From positions 35,883 through 99,882 of the forward strand of contig CAZFJL010000006.1 in assembly GCA_964518905.1 (NCBI GenBank): a stretch of DNA of 64,000 nucleotides. Direction: 5' to 3'. The notes under the pieces are model-generated. The model was not told the DNA's origin and did no database searches. It saw only the letters and a list, made by a program, of their open reading frames with translations. Each line of letters opens with the position of its first letter. Within the stretch, counting starts at the first letter, position 1. The stretch is from RDYZ01 sp964518905 (lineage in GTDB: Bacteria; Cyanobacteriota; Cyanobacteriia; Cyanobacteriales; Geitlerinemataceae). Of the stretch, positions 7,154 to 15,757 are shown piece after piece. Made by a program: the position numbers and the translations under genes.

Positions 7154-9673
7154 TTATTTGGAGAATTGAACGTCAACGCCGAGGATTTGGCTGCACTCGG
7201 TTTGGCGTTGTTTGGCTGGAAGTTGGGTAATGTTTTGGGTGAGCTGGATCTGGAGTTTTCCGGGGTTACGTTGAACGGTTTTGATGGTTCGATCGAGGCG
7301 AGTTTGATCGAGGGGTTCGCGGTTTTGGTTGCACCAGTCGTAGATTCGGAGGCTGACGCTGCGATCGAGGGTTTGGATGGGTACTTTGAGGCTGTTCGAT
7401 GTTGTATTGAGGCTTGATTTTGCACTCTTAAATTCTGTAACTACAGCATCAAAATATTTATTTGCCTCATGAATCACTGAGTCAAATATTCCTTTGAAAT
7501 GTTGCTTAAGATTACTGATCGATTCGTGTTCTTTTTGGCGAACTTCTGAGTGTAAAGCTTCCTCAATTTTTTTACAGGTTTCAGCTTGTCTCTGTTGCTT
7601 CTTTTTTAACTTTTGAGAACCCATCCCCAATCCTGCCCCAACAAATGTCGTTATGCCTGCGATGACACCGAGTCCACTCACGAAGCTCATAATTATTCCT
7701 GCTGCCGTAGCTAAAATTCCACCCAGCTTTGTGAAAAAATGGAAGTCAAATCCTGCATCTTTTCCCGTAAAACCACTCGCATGATCACGAGATGTTGCTT
7801 TGAAACTTTCTATAAACGCAAGATCTTGGTCAATTTCCTTTAGGATGTCCTCAAGCTTTCTCGTATAGTCCTTACTAAGAAGCTTTTTCGTTGCTTGAAT
7901 CTTCTCGGAGATTCGTATTTTACACTCTACTTTTTTCCAAGCCTCTTGCTGGCTTAATGGATCTTCCTCCCAGTGATTCCGAGCAAAACTAGGGATTGCC
8001 TCAAACATCGCTTGATAGTCTGCGGCGATTTCCGTCTCAATCTGAGCAATTATATCGTTGTGTATCTGCTCAATCTTGCGAATAAATGTTGCTTTTGTTT
8101 CACGTAATGTCTGAGCCTGATCGCGACACCGATCGCGCTGCGCCGAAATCTCATCCCGATACGGCACAAGCGACACCGCTGTTTCCCCGATAATCGTCTG
8201 CGACGCGATCAACGTCCCATAATTAACGATCGCCCCCTCAACCCAATCCAAAAACGACTGAATCCGACTCGCCCGATAGAGCCGATCGCATAACTCGCGA
8301 TCGTCCTCCTGTCGCGCCAACTGCGCCGCCAACAACATCACCGGCAACACCACGATCGACTCACTCGCATAATGCTCCCGCGCATACCGCAAAATCCGCT
8401 GCGTATGACCCTCGATCGCCTCGCCCGACATTAACTTATCCGGATTTTTTAGGAATAACTTACGCCGCGTTGCACTCGTCAGATCCTTCTGCACATTCAG
8501 CAAAATCAACAGCGGTTTCGTCTTATCCTTTAGCTTTTTTAAAAACTCAAACTCCGACTCCTGAATACTATCGTTCACCATCACATAACAAATCAGATCC
8601 GCCCCATCCACCGCCTTCAGCGCCTCCGCCTCATCCACCTCACCACCCACCGCCGCAATCCCCGGCGTATCCACCAGACAAATCCCATTCCCCAACTCGT
8701 ACCGCTTATTTTCCCGCGTCGTCCGCTGCTGCCCCACCCCGATCCCCTCGTAACCACTACCCAACAACGTCGCAAACAGCGTACTTTTCCCCGCCTTCGT
8801 CCGCCCCATCATCGTCAGCGTAAAATGCCCGATCGAATCGCGCTTATGTCCCAAGACAGTGCGTAAATTTTCCAGATCCCGCGTGCGCGTCTGTTCGAGC
8901 TTGTCGTACAGTTCCGCCATCTGCTGCGCCGCCGCTTGTTTAACCCCCGGCTTCCCTTGCCCGACCTTCTCTAGCTCCTTCGATCGCTTGCCAAGATCCC
9001 GCGTCAGCGTCGCAAACGCCTTCGCCACCGGGTCTAATTCCTGTCGCGTCCAGTCGTAATCCTCGCGGGCGATCGTCGTGTTGCGGGCGATCGCTTTCAC
9101 GATCTGCGGACTGTCGAGCAGCGCACCCGTCGGCAACTCGATCAGTGCTTCATCCCGTGCTTCCGTTGGCTCCGTCGTCTTCGGTAAATCTAGTTGTAAA
9201 TGCTTCGCGAGCACGGACGCGATCGGGCTGGACTGCTGGCGTAAATTCGCGATCGCCTCCGCAGGCGTGGCGCGATCGTCCCACGCCTGATTTAGACGTT
9301 CCGTCGGCCACTGCCAAAGCAGCGTCACCAGCAAGATCATCTGACGTTGAGCCACGATCACTTGCGAATCGATCGCGCCCGCCTTAAGGCGACATTCCGT
9401 ATGGCGAATCATCGTGATCGCCGCCGCTACGACCGGCTCGCGATCGGGCGGTGCGACCTGTGGGGCAAGGCGATCGAGCGGAAAACGCTTGGTTTCTGGT
9501 GTGAGCAGAACCTCTTGCAAGTCGAGGATCAGTTCGATCGGGTCGTCCGTCCTACCGCACTGTTGAACCAAATCGATCAAAATTGATCGCGACAATTGCT
9601 GCTGACTGCGATCGTGTGCCAAAAGGTGCGCCAGAACAAATAGCTCTGGAGCCGAGACAGGAGATATAGACAT
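7154..9673 (-). CDS. Dynamin-like GTPase, larger member of a tandem pair
   Basis: 839 residues, first gene of the pair. Residues 1-280 are a helical domain without a recognised family, including a short hydrophobic stretch near 110-120. The GTPase domain follows: G1 GRTKAGKST at 290-298, G3 DTPGIA at 335-340 and a non-standard specificity loop NVQKD at 393-397 in place of NKxD. Residues about 500-640 are coiled coil. A strongly hydrophobic Gly/Ala-rich block (GGILATAAGIIMSF and VIAGITTFVGAGLGMG) near 645-690 could insert in membrane, followed by a basic cluster KLKKKQQRQ and more coiled coil. Paired GTPases of different size resemble the LeoB/LeoC arrangement; that comparison is from memory of family architecture. 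Confidence 0.78.
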   Translation of the reverse strand: MSISPVSAPELFVLAHLLAHDRSQQQLSRSILIDLVQQCGRTDDPIELILDLQEVLLTPETKRFPLDRLAPQVAPPDREPVVAAAITMIRHTECRLKAGAIDSQVIVAQRQMILLVTLLWQWPTERLNQAWDDRATPAEAIANLRQQSSPIASVLAKHLQLDLPKTTEPTEARDEALIELPTGALLDSPQIVKAIARNTTIAREDYDWTRQELDPVAKAFATLTRDLGKRSKELEKVGQGKPGVKQAAAQQMAELYDKLEQTRTRDLENLRTVLGHKRDSIGHFTLTMMGRTKAGKSTLFATLLGSGYEGIGVGQQRTTRENKRYELGNGICLVDTPGIAAVGGEVDEAEALKAVDGADLICYVMVNDSIQESEFEFLKKLKDKTKPLLILLNVQKDLTSATRRKLFLKNPDKLMSGEAIEGHTQRILRYAREHYASESIVVLPVMLLAAQLARQEDDRELCDRLYRASRIQSFLDWVEGAIVNYGTLIASQTIIGETAVSLVPYRDEISAQRDRCRDQAQTLRETKATFIRKIEQIHNDIIAQIETEIAADYQAMFEAIPSFARNHWEEDPLSQQEAWKKVECKIRISEKIQATKKLLSKDYTRKLEDILKEIDQDLAFIESFKATSRDHASGFTGKDAGFDFHFFTKLGGILATAAGIIMSFVSGLGVIAGITTFVGAGLGMGSQKLKKKQQRQAETCKKIEEALHSEVRQKEHESISNLKQHFKGIFDSVIHEANKYFDAVVTEFKSAKSSLNTTSNSLKVPIQTLDRSVSLRIYDWCNQNREPLDQTRLDRTIKTVQRNPGKLQIQLTQNITQLPAKQRQTECSQILGVDVQFSK

Positions 9674-10164
9674 TGAAGAAAATTAAGCTGACCGTATAAG
9701 AACGCGGCTTGGATCGATCCGATCGTCCAAAAATCTGGACTAATCTTAAATTGAACTGCTGAAATCACCTGTGATCTCAGTCCGTTGTAGACAGCGGATA
9801 TCTTCAGACCACTCCGCCTAGACTTTCTTACTTTTTAATGCGTGTCATCCATCGAACCCAAGATCGGGCGAATCACATTAACGTCTTGTTAAGAAAAGAA
9901 AACAATTTTGTCGCCAAAGAGACCCCAAGAGCCAAAAGAATTTGTTACATCTATGGCAGACTAAGCGCTGTTGCCGTGGAATGCTCCCAGCCTTGACATA
10001 ATCAGAGGCTCGTCAAACCAATGCCAACGCTTGAAAAGCCTGATAGACAAAGGTTCTTTAAGCGAATATCGGCACGACCTTAGCCTAATTTACTCAACAG
10101 GCGATCGCCACCTTCAGGCGAACCATCGCAAATCGGGACTGATTATTTTATGGAGAAAATCAGC
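9674..10164. other. Intergenic region between the GTPase operon and the GNAT gene
   Basis: About 490 bases between divergent genes. It is AT-richer than the surroundings and presumably holds both promoters. I see no RNA gene, clear terminator or convincing small gene in it. Confidence 0.5.
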
Positions 10165-10647
10165 ATGGATTGTCGGAACGTTCAATTTTGCGATCGCGCT
10201 TCTGCGGTCGATTTTCAGCAGCTCAAGGCTTTGTTTGAGTGTTCGGCTTTTTGGGCAGCAGAACGCAGCATCGACGATATGCGAATCGCAGTCGAGCATA
10301 GCAATCCGGTCATCACCGCCTGGGATAACGATCGACTGATTGGCTTTACGCGAGCAACGTCCGACGGTATTTTTCGCGCCACAATTTGGGATGTGGTGAT
10401 CCATTGCGACTATCAAGGCTTGGGTCTCGGTCGCAAGCTGGTTGAGACGCTGCTCGGTCACCCCATCATGAACCGGGTTGAGCGCGTGTACCTGATGACG
10501 ACCAATCAGCAGAAATTTTACGAGCGGATCGGCTTCGTGGAAAATTCGACGACGACGATGCTGCTGGAACAATCACCGATCGATACGATCAGCGTCACAT
10601 CGATCGCGGGCGATCGCGGCCTCACCGCCGTCGCTGCCGACCACTAA
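10165..10647 (+). CDS. GNAT-family N-acetyltransferase
   Basis: 160-residue acetyltransferase using acetyl-CoA; substrate unknown. The acetyl-CoA pyrophosphate loop is YQGLGLGRKLVE, preceded by the strand ATIWDVVIHCD, and the C-terminal part NQQKFYERIGF is typical of GNAT folds. It looks like the small plastid/cyanobacterial Ycf52-type acetyltransferases, some of which acetylate serotonin or protein lysines; that is family knowledge, not seen here. I chose the ATG at 10165 over the one at 10150 because GGAG lies about eight bases before it. A single gene, not obviously in an operon. Confidence 0.85.
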   Translation: MDCRNVQFCDRASAVDFQQLKALFECSAFWAAERSIDDMRIAVEHSNPVITAWDNDRLIGFTRATSDGIFRATIWDVVIHCDYQGLGLGRKLVETLLGHPIMNRVERVYLMTTNQQKFYERIGFVENSTTTMLLEQSPIDTISVTSIAGDRGLTAVAADH

Positions 10648-10692
10648 CCCCTAAGGCTCGATTCCGATCCGCCGACGCTGACGACCAAACGA

Positions 10693-11577
10693 CTACGACA
10701 CCGATCGCGGCAGCCAAAACCGCAAGCGTGACAGCGTCGGCGAATCGGGATCGAGCAACACCGGTAAATCAAGGCCGCCACCCATCAGCTCGATCAAAAG
10801 TTGATTGAGGGTGAGCCGCAAACTGGGTGAAAGGGCGAATGACGGTAGGGTTTGTTTGATCGCGCTAAATTCTGTCGCGGTGTGGCATTCCAAGAAGTCG
10901 ATCGGATCGCTAAAATCCTCGAACGTCAGGGCAGAATCCAATAAAAACTCAACGGTGTCAGCCTGGGTTTTACAGGTGAGCCGAACACTCGCCTCGCGAC
11001 TGCGGCCCAGGTCGATCGCCAACTCCAGCAGGTCAATCACGATCGACACCATCAAATCCTTATCCGCCGCGATCGCCACATCCGGATCGTCGATTTCCAA
11101 CTTAAAACTAACGCTAAAGTTCGCAGCTTCTAGCTCGATCGGCTCACGGACGCAGCGCGATAGCTGATGCAGCATCAGCGGCTGAATTTTTGGCGGGCGT
11201 CGTCCGGCCTCAATCCGTGAGACGAGCAGCAACGAATCGAGCATATGCACGAGTTTCAGCGCGGCTTTATTCGCCTCTTGAATAAAGTCATGCTCCTCTT
11301 CCACATCTTCGCAGAGGTCTTCGAGCACGAGCTGATGACTGCCGATGATGCCGCTGAGGGGCGATCGCAGCTCGTGGGAAATCCGAGCGAGGAAGTGGGA
11401 TTTAAACTGTGCCTCCCGCTGGGCGAGGAGGTAATTTTGCCGTAATTCGTGATTTTCGGCGATCGTGGCTGCGATCTGCTGGCGGAGGACGGGATCGTCG
11501 ATGCTATCAAGGTCGATCGCGTTGCGGTTAACGGACATAGTGATGCTGGTTGGGTCGGACTCGGAGATCGCGGTCAA
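10693..11577 (-). CDS. Histidine-kinase-like protein with a degenerate ATPase domain
   Basis: 294 residues. A short coiled coil (30-60) leads into a clear dimerisation/phosphoacceptor domain with H68 in HFLARISHELRSPLSGIIG. The C-terminal half should be the HATPase domain but the expected motifs are absent: the N-box position reads VIDLLELAIDLGR with no catalytic Asn, and no DxGxG G1 box or second glycine loop is present. No sensor or membrane domain is visible. It may act as a phosphotransfer or scaffold protein, or be a decaying kinase. It is a full-length open frame with normal codon use, which argues against a recent pseudogene. Confidence 0.75.
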   Translation of the reverse strand: MTAISESDPTSITMSVNRNAIDLDSIDDPVLRQQIAATIAENHELRQNYLLAQREAQFKSHFLARISHELRSPLSGIIGSHQLVLEDLCEDVEEEHDFIQEANKAALKLVHMLDSLLLVSRIEAGRRPPKIQPLMLHQLSRCVREPIELEAANFSVSFKLEIDDPDVAIAADKDLMVSIVIDLLELAIDLGRSREASVRLTCKTQADTVEFLLDSALTFEDFSDPIDFLECHTATEFSAIKQTLPSFALSPSLRLTLNQLLIELMGGGLDLPVLLDPDSPTLSRLRFWLPRSVS

Positions 11578-11613
11578 GCCCTACCGTGTTGATCGCAAAG
11601 TTCGATTGGGCTA

Positions 11614-11739
11614 GGGGCTGTCATCAATTAAATTTGTAGCCTTGATTCAGCAAGGGTTTCAGCCCCTTTTGTTTTTTGTTGGGTCGGGCGTTCAACAGCT
11701 TACCCCGTAAGGGGTCTGGTGCTAATTGATGACACGCCC
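11614..11739. mobile_element. MITE-like element with TGTCATCAATTA ends
   Basis: About 126 bases. The left end GGGGCTGTCATCAATTA is matched inverted by TAATTGATGACACGCCC at 11723-11739. The inside has smaller palindromic pieces (GGGGTAAGC-like and CAGCCCC blocks) and no coding frame. It lies between the kinase-like gene and trxA. Right after it is a further small palindrome around GGCAGGCTAGAAGCCTG. Confidence 0.7.
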
Positions 11740-11809
11740 TACGGCAATCAGGCAGGCTAGAAGCCTGTGCTACGAGCATCCCAACCCAATCGAGCTTTGC
11801 TACACATCG

Positions 11810-12133
11810 TTAGAGCTGGCGTTCGAGCATGGCTTGGAAGTCATCATAGGGTTTGGCTCCGACCATCGTCTCGACCAATTCACCATCTTTAAAAAACATC
11901 ACCGCCGGGATGCTTTTAATGCCGAACCGTTTGGCAACGGGTTTATTCGCATCGAGATCGAGCTTCAGGACTTTGGCGCGATCGGCGTACTCGTCGGCCA
12001 ACCGGTCAATTAGCGGCGCGATCACTTTGCACGGGCCACACCAGGTGGCGGTACAGTCCACGACGAGGATCGATTCTGAGGTTAGCAGCGAGTCGAACTC
12101 CGCTTCGTCTTGAATAAAGGCGGCTGTTCCCAT
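11810..12133 (-). CDS. trxA: Thioredoxin
   Basis: 107-residue thioredoxin, the standard length. The redox motif WCGPC has Cys32 and Cys35, and the cis-Pro loop is IKSIPAVMFF. The conserved buried Asp is in LVVDCTATWCGPC (Asp26). It reduces protein disulfides in the cytosol and in cyanobacteria is fed by ferredoxin- or NADPH-thioredoxin reductase. ATG start. It lies 105 bases downstream of the spermidine-synthase-like gene on the same strand and could be co-transcribed or independent. The exact thioredoxin class (m, x or y) is not decided here. Confidence 0.95.
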   Translation of the reverse strand: MGTAAFIQDEAEFDSLLTSESILVVDCTATWCGPCKVIAPLIDRLADEYADRAKVLKLDLDANKPVAKRFGIKSIPAVMFFKDGELVETMVGAKPYDDFQAMLERQL

Positions 12134-12238
12134 GTTGTTAAACCTCTTGTTTTTATCTTTAGTTCTATTTAACGATTATCCCGTATGGCCTTCGCCCAAC
12201 GCTGGACTCGTCGCTAAACTTATCGCGGTTAAGCCTGA

Positions 12239-13927
12239 TTAATACAACTCCCAGCGCCGATCGGCTTGATATTTGACGATAATCGGTCGCGCTAGGCGAT
12301 TGACCTCGACCGTTTGCCCTTGGACATCCTTCGGTAGGACAAACATGGCGGGCAGTGCCGCCGCATTTAAAAAGCGCGTCGGTACATCGATCGCCAAACT
12401 TGCCGGGTCGATCGCCCGATCGCTCGCTAGCACAAACCCCCAGGGGCCAAAACTAGGCACATTTACGGTATACGGAGCGGTCATAAATCCGGCAGCGTTC
12501 AGCGTCGTTTCGACACAGGCAAAGGCTCGCGGCGCAAAAAATGGGCTGGAGGCTTGGGTGACAAACACACCGTTTGGGGTTAGGCGCGATCGCAGGCGTT
12601 GATAAAACCCTTCGGAGTAGAGCTTGGCGATGACGTTGCGATCGGGGTCGGGAAAATCGGCGATGATCGCGTCGAATTGTTCGTTGAGCTTGGGCGCGAT
12701 CGAAAAGGCGTCGCCGTAGCGGATCTCGACGCGCGGATCATCGAAGGCTTGACCGTGCAGTTTCGCTAACAGCGGATAGCGCCGCGCCAGTTGGACGATC
12801 GCCGGGTCGAGTTCGAGCAACAAGACGCGATCCACCGACGGCCATTTCAGAATTTCCCGCAGCGCCAAACCGTCCCCCGCTCCCATCAACAGCACGCGCT
12901 TGGGGTTGCCCGCCAGGTTTGCCACAGCGGCTAAGGCCGGATGGATCAACGCTTCGTGATAGCGGTATTCGTCGATCGTCGAAAATTGCAGCTCGCCATC
13001 AATATAGAGCCGCGCATCCTGGCTACCGCGAGTCAGGATGATGCGCTGATACGGCGTTTGGATGCGAGAGACGATCGGCGCGTTGTACAGCGTATTTTCG
13101 AGGGTATTGCCCAGCGGCACGCTCAACGGCGCGATCGCCCACAGAGCCGCCGTAATGACGAACCCCCACCAGCGCCAGCGCCGCATCGAGGGGAACGACT
13201 GCCCGACCACAATGACCATCAGCGCCGGGAGCGATCCCAGCATCGCGGCGGTGGGAAACATGCCAAACACTGGCAGCAACAGTACGGGGAAGGCGATCGA
13301 ACCAAATAATGCGCCGACATAATCCAGCGCCAAAATTCGCGCCAGGGAATCCTTAAGGCCGCGATCGCGTTCGATAATTCGCGTCAACAGCGGCACTTCC
13401 AACCCGGCCAATGTCCCCAGGATCAGCGTCACCAAAATCAGCCCCAGCCACAGGGATTGATCGAGCACGAATAGGGCAAACAAGCCGAGGGGAAGCAGGG
13501 CGCTGAGGGGGGCGATCGCCAGTTCGACCTGGATAAATCGTGTCAGCAGGTGAGCTGATCGGGCGGTTTCGGCGGAGGCTGAGGTTTTCGGATTGCCGGG
13601 ATTATTGGGATTATTTGAATCGATCGATGGCTCGTCATCACTCAGAATGAACTGACTCAGGTAGGAGCCGAGTCCCATCGCCGCCAGAAAGCCACCCACC
13701 GCCACGCCATAGGACAGCGCTTGATTGCCGACCAAATAGCTGGCCAGCGTTCCCAGCAGCAGCTCGATCGCCAAACCGCAAGCCGACGACACCGCCGCCG
13801 CAATTAGCAAAACATTGCACTGACGCCCACTCAGGAGCGGAGCGGGGCGGGGTTCGATCGGCGGATCGGAATCGTCGAGCGGGGCGATCGCGCGGTACGG
13901 AGTGGAGGGGGAATCGTTCGGCGTCAA
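12239..13927 (-). CDS. Membrane-anchored spermidine-synthase-like aminopropyltransferase
   Basis: 562 residues. Residues 30-270 hold about seven hydrophobic helices of the transporter-like type fused to spermidine synthases; a hydrophilic loop (96-125) rich in Asn and Ser interrupts them. Residues 285-540 are the aminopropyltransferase fold: LYIDGELQFSTIDEYRYHEA, the nucleotide loop LLMGAGDG at 346-353, ELDP at 372-375, and the catalytic-site segment IIADFPDPD. Soluble spermidine synthases use decarboxylated SAM and putrescine; the substrate of this membrane class is not established. It follows two small membrane-protein genes on the same strand, which may form one cluster with it. Confidence 0.85.
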   Translation of the reverse strand: MTPNDSPSTPYRAIAPLDDSDPPIEPRPAPLLSGRQCNVLLIAAAVSSACGLAIELLLGTLASYLVGNQALSYGVAVGGFLAAMGLGSYLSQFILSDDEPSIDSNNPNNPGNPKTSASAETARSAHLLTRFIQVELAIAPLSALLPLGLFALFVLDQSLWLGLILVTLILGTLAGLEVPLLTRIIERDRGLKDSLARILALDYVGALFGSIAFPVLLLPVFGMFPTAAMLGSLPALMVIVVGQSFPSMRRWRWWGFVITAALWAIAPLSVPLGNTLENTLYNAPIVSRIQTPYQRIILTRGSQDARLYIDGELQFSTIDEYRYHEALIHPALAAVANLAGNPKRVLLMGAGDGLALREILKWPSVDRVLLLELDPAIVQLARRYPLLAKLHGQAFDDPRVEIRYGDAFSIAPKLNEQFDAIIADFPDPDRNVIAKLYSEGFYQRLRSRLTPNGVFVTQASSPFFAPRAFACVETTLNAAGFMTAPYTVNVPSFGPWGFVLASDRAIDPASLAIDVPTRFLNAAALPAMFVLPKDVQGQTVEVNRLARPIIVKYQADRRWELY

Positions 13928-14159
13928 GGGTTTGAGGGCTGCTAGGGGATCGGCGATCGGGCAGGCAAAGAACGGCTGGCTTTGGGAGGGTTAGAGAATT
14001 AATACCGCTTACACAACGATTTCAGCCTTACCGAAAGACGAAAATGGGAAGGCTGAGCGGAGTCGAAGCCTGGGACTGGTGCTACACGCGATCGCGCCTC
14101 AACTCTGAATCAAGGATTGATCGATGGCTGGCTGAATTGGTGCAAGCGTGGTGTTGACC

Positions 14160-14399
14160 CTATTTCCCACCAGCTCCGGGGCCACCACCGCGAAATGTGC
14201 CGTATTCCGTGCGGGTGGGGCTGTAGAGCCAGAGGCCACGGGAATAGTAGCCGGAGGTGGTTGTGCCGTAGCGCGGGCGATAGGTCGAGTCGGACTGACG
14301 CAGGCTAAGAGCGGATTTTTGTGAGTAGCCCAACCAAATCGCCCAGATAGCAATTCCAAGGGTTGTAGCGGTCAGGAGTCGGGCAAACCAAGGCATCAT
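14160..14399 (-). CDS. Small membrane-anchored protein, unknown function
   Basis: 79 residues from the ATG at 14399 (an in-frame ATG at 14486 would give 108 and overlap the upstream gene by 17 bases). One N-terminal hydrophobic helix (LLTATTLGIAIWAIWLGY), then a Tyr/Ser/Arg/Gly-rich tail with STYRPRYGTTTSGYYSRG and the glycine-rich end FRGGGPGAGGK. I do not recognise a named family. Its place between a membrane protein of 371 residues and the membrane aminopropyltransferase suggests it belongs to that unit. Confidence 0.65.
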   Translation of the reverse strand: MMPWFARLLTATTLGIAIWAIWLGYSQKSALSLRQSDSTYRPRYGTTTSGYYSRGLWLYSPTRTEYGTFRGGGPGAGGK

Positions 14400-14469
14400 A
14401 ATTGCAAGCTGGGCTAAAAAATATCGAAGGACAAACGGGGCAGGTGTGCGGGAATCGTCGAACGATTCG

Positions 14470-15585
14470 TTAGGAAAAACCCACACCGGGATTTTCGCTC
14501 AAGTCGTCGTCATCGTTGGGCGGGTCTTGGGGCGAATCTTGAAGCAAATCGTCAGTTCGTGAGGACTTGAGATCATCGTCGAGATCGTCAAGAATTTCGA
14601 TCGCCACATTATCGATATCCGTGACTTCGACGCGACCCGACGTTTTCGCGCCATCAAACACCGTGATTGTGGTGCGATCGACCGGCGCATCGGGCATCAC
14701 CTCCACATAAAACCCGTACGACCCTTTTTTTAACAGACGAAAATAGGCATTCAGCTCACTTTTTTTGACATCTTCCCCAGCTATACGGGGTATCACGGTG
14801 TAGGTATGCCGATAGAGATCGTCGCCGTCGGCATTGCGAATCCAGAGTTTGGGGCTGAGGGTCAGTTGTGTCGTTTCATCCGAAATGATTTCGAGCCGCA
14901 GATGCACCAAACTCAGCGATCCGCCCAGGGTTCCCCGCGCCCCCACATCACTATCCGGGATCGTCTTAAAAATGGCTCTGCGACCACAGCCCGACTGGAT
15001 CAGACTGCCCGAAATCCAGGTCAAGACAGCCGTCACAATCCAGCCCCACAGCAGCGGAGTTTGATAAACGACACCCGTGCTGGCCTTGACCTCGATCGGA
15101 ACAGGATTCGTAATCTCCTGGCCGCTGCTGGTCGTATAGTCCAAAACCGACACCGCTAGGGTGAGCGTCTCGCTGGTTTGCGCTTTGATATCCAGGCCCG
15201 CATCGAGATCCTGTTCTGACCAGGTTCCCGACTCGCCGTCTTCGTTCCACGTCCCGGATTCAGACCAGGCTTCTTTCATCGCAGACGTGACAATGTTGCC
15301 CTGGCTATCGAGCAAAATTAGCTCATAGGTGACCCAGTGATTGGCAGGGATCTTCGCCTCTGCTTTGATGCGCGTCGCGCCGATCGCACTGGGCTTTAAG
15401 GTCAGGGAACCGACTTCGACATAGTCTTCGGCATCTGGCTCGACGGCTACGGTCTTGCGGATTTGCGTTTGACCCATGAACCAGGAGGCCACGAGAGCGA
15501 GGCTAATTAAGCCGAAGGTAAACCAGCGTAGAAAAATAGCTGGCTCGATAAATTTGCGGGTGCTGTAGGTTTTTGTGGCACTCAT
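14470..15585 (-). CDS. Two-helix membrane protein of unknown function
   Basis: 371 residues. A transmembrane helix near 22-40 (FTFGLISLALVASWFMG) is followed by a beta-rich domain to about 185 and a second helix near 188-208 (LLWGWIVTAVLTWISGSLI), then a second beta-rich domain and a very acidic tail (NDDDDLSENP). Residues 42-185 are probably outside the membrane between the helices and bind something related to polyamine or envelope biology, but that is only inferred from the neighbour. No catalytic motif is visible. First gene of the probable cluster ending with the aminopropyltransferase. Confidence 0.75.
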   Translation of the reverse strand: MSATKTYSTRKFIEPAIFLRWFTFGLISLALVASWFMGQTQIRKTVAVEPDAEDYVEVGSLTLKPSAIGATRIKAEAKIPANHWVTYELILLDSQGNIVTSAMKEAWSESGTWNEDGESGTWSEQDLDAGLDIKAQTSETLTLAVSVLDYTTSSGQEITNPVPIEVKASTGVVYQTPLLWGWIVTAVLTWISGSLIQSGCGRRAIFKTIPDSDVGARGTLGGSLSLVHLRLEIISDETTQLTLSPKLWIRNADGDDLYRHTYTVIPRIAGEDVKKSELNAYFRLLKKGSYGFYVEVMPDAPVDRTTITVFDGAKTSGRVEVTDIDNVAIEILDDLDDDLKSSRTDDLLQDSPQDPPNDDDDLSENPGVGFS

Positions 15586-15757
15586 GATCGCAGCGATCGA
15601 CAGGTTAAATCAGGCGTAACAGGTTCGATATTGCAATCAGAATCGAAGTCGAGCCGATCTCAATTTCAGGCTGAACCGTTACTGATGCCATCATAGCCAA
15701 CCGATTTCGGTTGCCTGATGAAGCGGTTTCTGAGGACGATGCGTTTATGTTTCCTGA

